49,947 nt of DNA from an uncultured Oscillospiraceae bacterium (GTDB taxonomy: Bacteria; Bacillota; Clostridia; Oscillospirales; Acutalibacteraceae), in contig UQQT01000015.1 in the NCBI GenBank assembly GCA_900543395.1, positions 1-49,947 on the forward strand, read 5' to 3'. The notes under the pieces were generated by a model. That model was given only the letters and a program-made list of their open reading frames with translations, had not been told where the DNA came from and searched no databases. Of this stretch, positions 17,004 through 24,765 are shown piece by piece. A program made the translations under genes and the position numbers. Positions within the stretch are counted from its first letter, which is position 1. Each line of letters starts with the position of its first letter.

Positions 17004-17712
17004 CCGCGTCGTCCTCCAGCTCAAGGAAAACGTCCTCGAGCGAATCATCGCCCCTTACCTCGTCCATGGTTCCGCTTCTGATAAGCTTTCCGCCCTTGAT
17101 AATGGCGATCTTATCGCACAGCTTCTGAGCAACCTCGAGAACGTGAGTCGAGAAGAATATCGCTCCCCCGTTATCACAGACCGAACGCATCATGCCTTTA
17201 AGAAGATGCGAAGCCTTGGGATCAAGACCGACGAACGGTTCGTCCATAATAATAAGCTTCGGCTCGTGAATCCACGCGGAGATAAGCGCAAGCTTCTGCT
17301 TCATTCCGTGAGAATATGAGGCTATCGGCTGACTTAAATCCGGCGTTATCTCGAACATATCGGCGTATTTTTTTATTCTCTCCCCGCGTTCCTTTTCTCC
17401 GACTTCAAAAATGTCCGCTATGAAATTAAGATATTTAATACCGCTCATAAAGTCGTAAAGATCTGGATTGTCGGGTATATACGCCGTTATTTTTTTGCAC
17501 GCGAGCGGATCGTCCTTAATGTTGATACCGCCGATTTTTATCTCGCCCTCGTCGAACCGGAGAATTCCGGCACATGCCTTTAACGTAGTCGTTTTACCCG
17601 CGCCGTTATGACCTATGAAGCCGTATATTTCGCCCGGGGCTATGTGAAGCGTCAAATCGTCGACAGCCTTTTTATCCCCGTAGCGTTTCGTATAATGATT
17701 TATTTCAAGCAT
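16996..17712 (-). CDS. ABC transporter ATP-binding protein
   Basis: 238 residues with all ABC ATPase motifs in order: Walker A GHNGAGKT near 34, Q-loop region, signature YSHGMKQK, Walker B LIIMDEPF and switch histidine STHV. It powers the ABC-2 permease encoded next. The start codon shares one base with the stop of the FAD oxidoreductase gene (TAATG), so the three genes are one translationally coupled operon. Confidence 0.95.
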   Translation of the reverse strand: MLEINHYTKRYGDKKAVDDLTLHIAPGEIYGFIGHNGAGKTTTLKACAGILRFDEGEIKIGGINIKDDPLACKKITAYIPDNPDLYDFMSGIKYLNFIADIFEVGEKERGERIKKYADMFEITPDLSQPIASYSHGMKQKLALISAWIHEPKLIIMDEPFVGLDPKASHLLKGMMRSVCDNGGAIFFSTHVLEVAQKLCDKIAIIKGGKLIRSGTMDEVRGDDSLEDVFLELEDDADA

Positions 17713-19064
17713 TATTCATGCTCTCCTTCGTTCATATTTTCAAAGAAAGAATTATAAAGCTTCGACCATTTGTCGGCGTTCTCGGGGGTATAAACATCCT
17801 TATATCTGCTCTCTATAACCTTCATTTTTGCAACGTTTTTGGCAATTGCCGAAAACAGTCTTCTCAAATCGGGGAATCCGACTATTTTCTTTGCCTTGTC
17901 CATAATAACGGACGCTTTGAGCGAGGTTATTATCTTGCCGAGTCCCGCCTCGCTTCCGAACATGGAGAAATCCTCCGACGAAATTATCTTACCGCCCAGT
18001 GCGTATTCGAGATCATCCATCGTAAGCATCGGGAAAAGACCCTTTACCACGGCAAGCATGCATGCGCCGAAGCCTATTTCCTCAAAGAATTTCGACTGAT
18101 ACTCCCAAAGCGTTTCCTTATCGTAAATACCGTCGGGATCTGAGGCTATGCAGTCGGCAAGAAGCTTGCCCGCTCTCATGGAATAGCCTATGCCCGAGCC
18201 CTTTACGGGAATGGTCATGAATGCGCTGTCGCCGACTGCGGCGTAGCCGTCTGCGACCATAATCGCAAGAGGCTGCCGGACGGGAATATCGACAATATTA
18301 CCGCCCTTTAATAACCGCTGTCCCATATGGGGATTGTCTTTTCTCAAAACCTTAAGACCGTCCGCAATCCTCTGCTCGTCAATTCCGTTAAAGAATCCGA
18401 GGAACACGTCAACCGTCTTATCATGTGTTATAACCCACATAATACCGCAGTTCTCTCCCGGAATAAGCGATACCTCATATTTAAATTCAGGCTCCTTTGC
18501 CGATTTCAGACGGTTGAAATACGCCCTGTATGTATGCAAAACCTCGTAAGCTCCGGGCGTTTTCGTTATGTTCATAAAATCGGGCAGATTCATTCTTATC
18601 GGAGAATAAAGTCCGCACGCGTCTATTACCATATCGGCGTATACATCGCCCTTGCTTGTCCTGATTCCGGCAACCCGTCCGCCGAGAATCAGAGGCTTGA
18701 CAATCTCGCAGTTATATACAAATTTCGCTCCCGCGTCCTCTGCGAGAGTGATAAGATGCTTATACAAAGCGTTTCTGTCGATTTCGACAGTGTATGAATC
18801 GTCCGACTGAACCTGGCTTATCGGCTCTACATCCGTACCGGGTACGCAGAACGTAATGGGAGTTCTGACAACCTTGTAATCCTCCGGTACGGGGATTCCC
18901 GAAAGCTCAAATCCGTCTAAATGAACAGAGTCGGTCTGTTTCAAACCGAGCTTTCCTTTTTTTCCTTTTTCGTAAACGGTAACGTCGTAGCCCTCGAGCG
19001 CAAGATAGTATGCCGCGACTATTCCGCCGTGACCCGCTCCGGCAACTATGATTTTTCTGTCCAT
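17712..19064 (-). CDS. FAD-dependent oxidoreductase of the geranylgeranyl reductase / squalene epoxidase-like type
   Basis: About 450 residues. The N-terminus carries the dinucleotide fold KIIVAGAGHGGIVAAYYLA with the GxGxxG motif, followed by EKG for ribose binding; a second FAD motif VADGYAAVGDSAFMTIP appears near residue 270, as in geranylgeranyl reductases and p-hydroxybenzoate hydroxylase-like enzymes. The C-terminal 150 residues are helical. ATG 19064 is chosen over the longer open frame to 19136 because that extension crosses the promoter; AGGACGG lies about ten bases ahead. It leads an operon with an ABC-2 exporter. The substrate is unknown; reduction of isoprenoid chains or of a quinone-like product is possible by family. 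Confidence 0.78.
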   Translation of the reverse strand: MDRKIIVAGAGHGGIVAAYYLALEGYDVTVYEKGKKGKLGLKQTDSVHLDGFELSGIPVPEDYKVVRTPITFCVPGTDVEPISQVQSDDSYTVEIDRNALYKHLITLAEDAGAKFVYNCEIVKPLILGGRVAGIRTSKGDVYADMVIDACGLYSPIRMNLPDFMNITKTPGAYEVLHTYRAYFNRLKSAKEPEFKYEVSLIPGENCGIMWVITHDKTVDVFLGFFNGIDEQRIADGLKVLRKDNPHMGQRLLKGGNIVDIPVRQPLAIMVADGYAAVGDSAFMTIPVKGSGIGYSMRAGKLLADCIASDPDGIYDKETLWEYQSKFFEEIGFGACMLAVVKGLFPMLTMDDLEYALGGKIISSEDFSMFGSEAGLGKIITSLKASVIMDKAKKIVGFPDLRRLFSAIAKNVAKMKVIESRYKDVYTPENADKWSKLYNSFFENMNEGEHE

Positions 19065-19107
19065 ATATTTCAACCGTCCTTTAATATTTCTTTTATTTGA
19101 CAATTTT

Positions 19108-19136
19108 AGAATACTACATATTTTTTTAACAGTCAA
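19108..19136 (-). promoter_or_regulatory. Promoter of the FAD oxidoreductase-ABC operon
   Basis: On the minus strand: -35 TTGACT (19136-19131), 17-base spacer, -10 TATTCT (19113-19108), about 45 bases before ATG 19064. It diverges from the promoter at 19190. Confidence 0.65.
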
Positions 19137-19189
19137 GGAATATTATATTACAAATCCGTCATCTTTTAATAATTTAATATTAAGATTCA

Positions 19190-19218
19190 TTGACACTTTG
19201 ATGATAATAGTATAATAT
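19190..19218 (+). promoter_or_regulatory. Promoter of the flavoprotein-DUF5685-J-like operon
   Basis: -35 TTGACA (19190-19195). The -10 lies in an AT run with overlapping candidates: TAATAT at 19213-19218 gives a 17-base spacer, TATAAT at 19211 gives 15. The ribosome site GAAAGGGG follows before ATG 19241. Confidence 0.7.
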
Positions 19219-19240
19219 ATTCTCTGAAAGGGGCGGTTAT

Positions 19241-19789
19241 ATGACGACGGTACTGTTTTGTTCACCGAGAAAAAACGGCTGCACCGCCGAGGTTCTGTCC
19301 CGGTTTATTAAAAACAGAGACGATATAAATTTAATTGATATTTACGCCCTGTCCCCCGCGCCCTGCACCGCATGCGAAAAGTGCAGAACGGATTACAGAT
19401 GCGTAAATTTTGACATGGATTCGGCATTGAACGATATTGAAAATTCGGAATTTCTCATCGTCGCAACGCCCGTATATAATTATTCGGTCCCTGCGCCGAT
19501 GAAGGCGTTTCTCGACAGACTTCAGCCGTTGTATGAGCGAGGAAACAAAAAAATAAACGAACAAAAACGCGCGTTTCTTATAGTAACGTGCGCGCAGAGT
19601 GGGAAGTATTCGTTTGATATTATAAGAAAACAGATGTCGCTCGCGTTTAAAGAATTGGGATTTTCATTTTCGGGCGAATTAAACGTCGCGTTCACGGATA
19701 AAAACGGCGTAGGAGAAAACAATTTGCAAAAAGCCGAAGCACTCTCATTTAATTTTTTCGGCGGAGAAAAAATATGTTCGGATATATAA
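19241..19789 (+). CDS. NADPH-dependent FMN reductase / iron-sulfur flavoprotein-like protein
   Basis: 182 residues with a flavodoxin-like fold: the FMN phosphate loop SPRKNGCTAEVL near residue 8, the cysteine motif CTACEKCRTDYRC near 42-54 typical of the iron-sulfur flavoprotein group, and the flavin loop TPVYNYSVPAPMKAFLDR. Such proteins transfer electrons in the cytoplasm of anaerobes. Its end overlaps the next gene by 16 bases, and it begins a compact four-gene operon. Confidence 0.88.
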   Translation: MTTVLFCSPRKNGCTAEVLSRFIKNRDDINLIDIYALSPAPCTACEKCRTDYRCVNFDMDSALNDIENSEFLIVATPVYNYSVPAPMKAFLDRLQPLYERGNKKINEQKRAFLIVTCAQSGKYSFDIIRKQMSLAFKELGFSFSGELNVAFTDKNGVGENNLQKAEALSFNFFGGEKICSDI

Positions 19790-20610
19790 AAACCAACCGT
19801 CCGGAGCTGAAGGTCCGCGACGATGAAATTTACAAGGGCGTATACTGTACGCTCTGCCGTGCGATAGGCAAGCGGTGCGGAATTATCGGACGCATGTTTT
19901 TAAGCTACGACGTGACGTTTATGCTCATAGCCTTAACTGCGTTGAGACAGGAATGCTCCCCGTTTGTAAAAATGCGCTGTCCGTTCAATATCGCAAAAAA
20001 GTGCCGTCGGTTTAAGGACATTACGCCCGACACGGCGTTTTGCGCGGATGTTTCGGTACTTTTAACCTATCATAAAATACGCGACAATATACGCGATTCA
20101 AGTTTTTTTAAAGCGATTTTGTTCAAAATATTATTATTAATATTAACTCCGTCGTACATTCGGGCGAAAAAGCACGCGCCCGACGCCGCCGAAATAATTA
20201 TAAATTATATGGATTCTCAGTTTAAAACGGAGAAAAACGATAAAATAACGCTCGACTCTGCCGCCGACCCCACGGGCAGAATGTTAGGCGAGCTTTTCAC
20301 ATTGGGCGCAAGGCTTAACGAGATGAAGAAAGAGACGTACAGAGTCGGATATCTTACTGGCAGGTGGATATACCTTACCGACGCGGCGGACGATATCGAG
20401 AAGGATATAAAATCAGGTAATTTCAACCCGTTTTTAAAGTGCGGAATAACAGACAGGGAGAGCATACAAAACGAGCTTTTCATGACCGCCGGACAACTGT
20501 CCGAGGCTGTTTCAAAGCTTAAAATATATAAATTCAAAAGCATCATAGACAACATAATAAACGACGGGCTTTATATTCAGACTCAAAAAATTCTTACGGG
20601 AGAAAAGTAA
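19774..20610 (+). CDS. Cys-rich helical protein of the DUF5685 type, function unknown
   Basis: 278 residues. The sequence (MFGYIKTNRPELKVRDDEIYKGVYCTLC..., split here for length) matches proteins annotated as DUF5685 in clostridia. It has nine or more cysteines, clustered as YCTLCRAIGKRCG, CSPFVKMRCPFNIAKKC and FCADVS, mostly alpha-helical sequence, one hydrophobic stretch (AILFKILLLILTPSYI) and two acidic motifs, YHKIRDNIRD near 105 and DAADDIEKD near 210, which resemble the aspartate-rich motifs of all-helical isoprenoid synthases. Whether that likeness is real needs a structure comparison. The gene overlaps the flavoprotein gene and abuts the J-like gene, so the three are likely made together. 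Confidence 0.75.
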   Translation: MFGYIKTNRPELKVRDDEIYKGVYCTLCRAIGKRCGIIGRMFLSYDVTFMLIALTALRQECSPFVKMRCPFNIAKKCRRFKDITPDTAFCADVSVLLTYHKIRDNIRDSSFFKAILFKILLLILTPSYIRAKKHAPDAAEIIINYMDSQFKTEKNDKITLDSAADPTGRMLGELFTLGARLNEMKKETYRVGYLTGRWIYLTDAADDIEKDIKSGNFNPFLKCGITDRESIQNELFMTAGQLSEAVSKLKIYKFKSIIDNIINDGLYIQTQKILTGEK

Positions 20611-21180
20611 ATGGATTCATACGAAATACTCGGCATTCAGAGGAACGCGTCATATGAGCAGATCAGAAACGCATACAGGGACAAGGCGAGACTTTACGCA
20701 AACGACCCCGATATGATGAAAAAGCTCGACCTGGCGTACGACGAGGTTATAAATTCAGCGTCCGCGCAGAATACGACAGAAAGCGGAAATACCGATTATT
20801 CATATAATTACTCGGCGTTTACAGACATAAGAAATCTTATCGACGACGGCAATTACAACGAAGCGCAGAGACGGCTCGACGAAACGCCCGACTCAATGAA
20901 GAACGCGGAATGGTTTTATTTAAGCGGAGTCGTAAATCAGAGAAAGGGCTGGCTCAACGAGGCGTTTAACTGCTTTGAAAACGCGGTCAGGCTCGACCCG
21001 AACAACGGCGAATACGCTTCGGCTTACAACAACATGAAATCGGCGCGTTCCGGCGGCTACAGAACGACATCCGACGACAGAACTTCCGGCGGATGCGGAT
21101 TCTGCGACGTCTGCTCGGGACTTCTGTGCGCGGACTGCCTGTGCGAATCGTGCGGCGGAGACTTAATACCGTGCTGTTAA
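20611..21180 (+). CDS. J-domain-like protein lacking HPD, with TPR-like middle and Cys-rich tail
   Basis: 189 residues. The N-terminus (MDSYEILGIQRNASYEQIRNA) is a J-domain helix pair, but the HPD that contacts DnaK is replaced by AND at 30-32 (in LYANDPD), so it probably cannot stimulate Hsp70. Residues about 70-145 form TPR-like helices (EWFYLSGVVNQRKGWLNEAF). The tail holds about ten cysteines in short pairs, such as GGCGFCDVCSG and LCADCLCESCGG, typical of a group of clostridial DnaJ-like proteins. The ATG follows the previous stop with no gap. A scaffold or metal-binding role is possible; none is shown. Confidence 0.82.
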   Translation: MDSYEILGIQRNASYEQIRNAYRDKARLYANDPDMMKKLDLAYDEVINSASAQNTTESGNTDYSYNYSAFTDIRNLIDDGNYNEAQRRLDETPDSMKNAEWFYLSGVVNQRKGWLNEAFNCFENAVRLDPNNGEYASAYNNMKSARSGGYRTTSDDRTSGGCGFCDVCSGLLCADCLCESCGGDLIPCC

Positions 21181-21190
21181 GGAGAAAAAG

Positions 21191-21727
21191 ATGAAAAAAA
21201 GCGCAAAAACCGCCCTCGGCGGTATAACGGCGTCACTGTCGCTCGTTTTCATGCTCCTGACAGCCGTTTTCCCGTTTCTGACATACGCCTCGCCCGAAAT
21301 CGCGGGAACACTGCTTATAATAATGGTTCTCGAGCTTAACAAAAAATGGGCGTTCGGCGCGTACGTCACCGTGAGTCTGCTGTCGCTGTTCATCCTGCCC
21401 GATAAGGAGGCTGCGATGATGTACGTCGGATTTTTCGGATTTTACCCGATATTAAAACCCGTACTTGAAAGCAAGCTGCCGAGAGTGTGGGAGTGGCTGT
21501 GCAAATTTCTTGTGTTCAACGCAAGCGTCTGCGTTTCCTATCTTATAATAGTATACGTTTTCTCGATTCCGATTGAGGGAATGGAGCGTTTCGGAAAGTG
21601 GGCTGTTCCCGCCCTGCTTGCAATGGGCAACGTCATGTTCATTCTCTACGACATGGTAATATCACGTCTTGTATCGATTTACTTAAACCGCTGGCAGAAA
21701 AAATTTCATTCGATATTCAAAATTTAA
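21191..21727 (+). CDS. Conserved membrane protein of unknown function
   Basis: 178 residues with five or six hydrophobic segments (ITASLSLVFMLLTAVFPFL, AGTLLIIMVLEL, FGAYVTVSLLSLFIL, and three more). The pattern and length recall small substrate-binding membrane subunits of the ECF/CbiM kind, but no signature was found. AAGGAG eight bases before ATG supports the start. It is the last gene of the flavoprotein-DUF5685-J-like operon, 10 bases after the Cys-rich protein. Confidence 0.7.
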   Translation: MKKSAKTALGGITASLSLVFMLLTAVFPFLTYASPEIAGTLLIIMVLELNKKWAFGAYVTVSLLSLFILPDKEAAMMYVGFFGFYPILKPVLESKLPRVWEWLCKFLVFNASVCVSYLIIVYVFSIPIEGMERFGKWAVPALLAMGNVMFILYDMVISRLVSIYLNRWQKKFHSIFKI

Positions 21728-21733
21728 ATTTTT

Positions 21734-21760
21734 ATCCCCCGGAGAGCTTCTTCGGGGGAT
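21734..21760. terminator. Terminator between convergent genes
   Basis: Stem ATCCCCCG/CGGGGGAT extended by GAGA/TCTT-type pairing, in the 42 bases between the plus-strand membrane protein and the minus-strand beta-galactosidase. A T-rich stretch flanks it on both sides, so it probably serves both operons. Confidence 0.75.
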
Positions 21761-21769
21761 ATCTTTAAC

Positions 21770-24739
21770 TTATTTTAATTTTATTCTATACTTAAACGAA
21801 AATTCTTTTTCCGTAAAATGCCTGAACGATTCTCTGCCCTCGTCGTTATTCGAGGACGAATCCATCTTATAATCAAGCGAAACTATCGTCTCATTAAGCT
21901 TTTCGAGTTCGTCGTCGTGCTTCGTATCGTGAAGCTGTCTGTCCGAATAAAGCTTCGCGTTAAACAGGAATCCGTCCGAATTCATGTCGTAAAATTCGAG
22001 CCCCCTGCCGTTTTCGTCCGTAATTGAGGCGTAGCGCGTTTTATAATGCGCAGAGCATTCCTGCGGTTTTATGTAGTGAACGAAATTATCGCCGACTGTG
22101 GTTTTGAATTTTGAAAGACGGCACGCCCTGAATCTGTCGGCGTACGACTCATAAGGACCGAATCCGAGATACTCGATATTTTCGAATTGATTACATAGCG
22201 ATAATTTGAGTCCGAACCTCGGCAGATTGGGTACTCTCTCGCCGACAACGGCGTTACATTCGACGTCAACGCCCTCGGACGTGAAAATATAATTTATATC
22301 GGCTTTGACCGCGGGGGGCATTGCGGCAGCGCAGAACGACATCTTAACGTTTACGACGGCTCTCGTTCCCGTGTTTTCGGTAAGCTCGACGGAGTATGCG
22401 TGGTGAATACATCTGTCGAATCTCGCACGGTTCCACGTTTCGTCAAATCCTCTCGAATTGTAATTACAGCACCTCCATATACCGAAATCAACGGGCTTTA
22501 CAAGATAACCGCCGTTCTCGTCTGATATATCCTCTATAAGTCCCGTTATTCGGCTTACCCTGCACGCGAATTTTTTACAGCGGACAAATATTTTCGTCCT
22601 GAATACGGACGCTTCGATTTTGTCCTCTCCGTTCTTTAATTCGTTTTTAACATCGGAAATTACAATTTGCTCGTCGCCGATAACATAGTCCTTATCTGCC
22701 CATTCGCAGTCATTTTTAAGCGCAAGATATACGTTTAACGTAAGAAGTCCCGTTTCGGCAGACGGAGTATCTATATCATATATTTTTGTTCCGCCGGGGG
22801 CTATAACCGTATCATTTATGACCGCTGACGAAATAATCTCGCCGTCAAGCTCAAATTCGTATTTAATATAGAATTCGGAAAGGTCTGTATAGAACCGTCT
22901 GTTCTTTATTTCAAGCTTGCCGTCCTTAAAATATGCATAAAAAGGCTTATACACCTTTTTCATATCGTAATAACCCGGGCGCTGTCTCCTGTCGGGGAAT
23001 ACAAGTCCGTCCGCACAGGAATAATTGTCGTTCGGGTCGTCGCCGAAATCTCCGCCGTAACGGTATTTGGGCTCCTCTTTTGTTCCGATATTTACGGCGT
23101 GGTCGGTAAGCTCCCATATACATCCGCCGAAATATTTATCACTGTCCTCGACGCCGTCCCAGTGTCTGTACACGTCGCCCGTACTCATTGAGCAGACATA
23201 TTCGCAGTAGAAAAACGGCTTTTTGTATTCGTCGTTTTCAAGATATTTTTCGAGGTACGATATCGGCGCATACATACGGCTTTCTACATCGGAAATGTCC
23301 GAAAAATCCTTGCCGAGTCTTTCGGCGTATTCAAGATGCGCGTTCTCATAGTGAATCAGCGCACGCTTATCCCGGCTTCTTATAAACCGAGCCATGACGC
23401 GGTGATTTTCTCCGCAGCCGGATTCGTTTCCGAGTGACCACAGCAGAACGCACGAATGGTTCTTATCTCTTTCGAAAAGTCTTTCGGCTCTGTCGAGATA
23501 TGCGTCCCGCCATTCGTGAACGTCCGAGCAGTGCGCCCAGTAGTCCCAGTACCAGTCGCCGTAGTTATATCCCATACCGTGCGTTTCGAGGTCGGCCTCG
23601 TCAACAACGGCAAAGCCCTGCTCGTCGCACATTTCAAGAAATCTCGGGTCGTTCGGGTAGTGCGACGTTCTTATCATGTTAACGCTTGCCTGTTTTAATA
23701 AGCGCAGGTCGCGCTTCATGCTCTCGACGCTTACCGCATAACCGGTTTCGGGGTCTGAGTCGTGTCGGTTTATGCCTCTGCACTTAAATTTAACGCCGTT
23801 TAAAAGAACGACGGAATTCTTTATTTCGAATTTTCTCATTCCGAGCTTAAAATAAATATTCTCGTCCCCGCACTTTATTTTAAGCGTGTATAACGCGGGC
23901 GTTTCGGGAGTCCAGAGAACGGCGTTATTTACCTCGAACGACGTTTTTTTGCATACGATTCCCGAGCAAATCTCTTTTCCGTCGGGTGAATAAAGCGTGT
24001 AAAAAGGCTTTACGATACCGTCGGAAATAACCGACATTTCAATTTCCGCATTATTTAATCCGTCGTCAAGGGTATGTATAATCTGAACGTCCTTTATATG
24101 ATTTTCGTCGCGCGTGAGAATATATACGTCTCTGAATATACCGGAAAGTCTGAAAAAGTCCTGATCCTCAAGATACGAACCCGTACAGTGCTTAACGACG
24201 AGAGCTTCGATTGTATTTTCGCCGTCGGATAAATATTTCGTTATGTCGAATTCGCTCGTGCAGTGGCTGACCTCGGAGTAGCCGACGAAATTCGAATTAA
24301 TCCACAGATAAAAGCACGAACTGACGCCCTCGAAATTTATATAGTATTTTTTATTGCTCTGCTTTTTAAAATCAAAAGTACGCCTGTACAGTCCGCACGG
24401 GTCGGCGTCGGGCAGGTGGGGAGGGTCGACGGGGTACGGATAATCCTGATTTATATAATTCGGCGCGTCGTATCCCCTGCCGAGCTTTAACTGCCAGTTA
24501 AACGGAACCGTCATTTTGTCATCGCACTTTTCGCCCGAGGGGAATATTCCGCCCAAAACGTCAAGCTCGTATACATTTTCGTAAAATTTAAAATCCCACT
24601 CGCCGTTAAGAAGCGTAAAAAACGAAGAGTTTTCACGTCTTGAACGGTCGTCGGAGTCTGCAAACGGGACAAAATACGCCCTCGGTTTTTCGCATCCGAC
24701 ATGGAGCGTATTCAAGTCCGTGTGATAATATCCTGTCAT
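21770..24739 (-). CDS. lacZ: Glycoside hydrolase family 2 beta-galactosidase (LacZ type)
   Basis: 989 residues with the LacZ five-domain plan: sugar-binding jelly roll (about 40-210), immunoglobulin-like domain, TIM barrel (about 300-590) with LWSLGNESGCG, where Glu439 is the acid/base, and the nucleophile Glu513 in FFYCEYVCSMSTG, then beta-galactosidase small-chain domains to the end. The motif around the nucleophile (EYVCSMS) departs from the usual EYAHAMGN, so specificity may differ from lactose. No signal peptide, so it acts in the cytoplasm. It follows the GH3 gene by 26 bases on the same strand and ends near a terminator. Confidence 0.93.
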   Translation of the reverse strand: MTGYYHTDLNTLHVGCEKPRAYFVPFADSDDRSRRENSSFFTLLNGEWDFKFYENVYELDVLGGIFPSGEKCDDKMTVPFNWQLKLGRGYDAPNYINQDYPYPVDPPHLPDADPCGLYRRTFDFKKQSNKKYYINFEGVSSCFYLWINSNFVGYSEVSHCTSEFDITKYLSDGENTIEALVVKHCTGSYLEDQDFFRLSGIFRDVYILTRDENHIKDVQIIHTLDDGLNNAEIEMSVISDGIVKPFYTLYSPDGKEICSGIVCKKTSFEVNNAVLWTPETPALYTLKIKCGDENIYFKLGMRKFEIKNSVVLLNGVKFKCRGINRHDSDPETGYAVSVESMKRDLRLLKQASVNMIRTSHYPNDPRFLEMCDEQGFAVVDEADLETHGMGYNYGDWYWDYWAHCSDVHEWRDAYLDRAERLFERDKNHSCVLLWSLGNESGCGENHRVMARFIRSRDKRALIHYENAHLEYAERLGKDFSDISDVESRMYAPISYLEKYLENDEYKKPFFYCEYVCSMSTGDVYRHWDGVEDSDKYFGGCIWELTDHAVNIGTKEEPKYRYGGDFGDDPNDNYSCADGLVFPDRRQRPGYYDMKKVYKPFYAYFKDGKLEIKNRRFYTDLSEFYIKYEFELDGEIISSAVINDTVIAPGGTKIYDIDTPSAETGLLTLNVYLALKNDCEWADKDYVIGDEQIVISDVKNELKNGEDKIEASVFRTKIFVRCKKFACRVSRITGLIEDISDENGGYLVKPVDFGIWRCCNYNSRGFDETWNRARFDRCIHHAYSVELTENTGTRAVVNVKMSFCAAAMPPAVKADINYIFTSEGVDVECNAVVGERVPNLPRFGLKLSLCNQFENIEYLGFGPYESYADRFRACRLSKFKTTVGDNFVHYIKPQECSAHYKTRYASITDENGRGLEFYDMNSDGFLFNAKLYSDRQLHDTKHDDELEKLNETIVSLDYKMDSSSNNDEGRESFRHFTEKEFSFKYRIKLK

Positions 24740-24765
24740 TTATTTCAGCCTTTCGTCATTATTCA

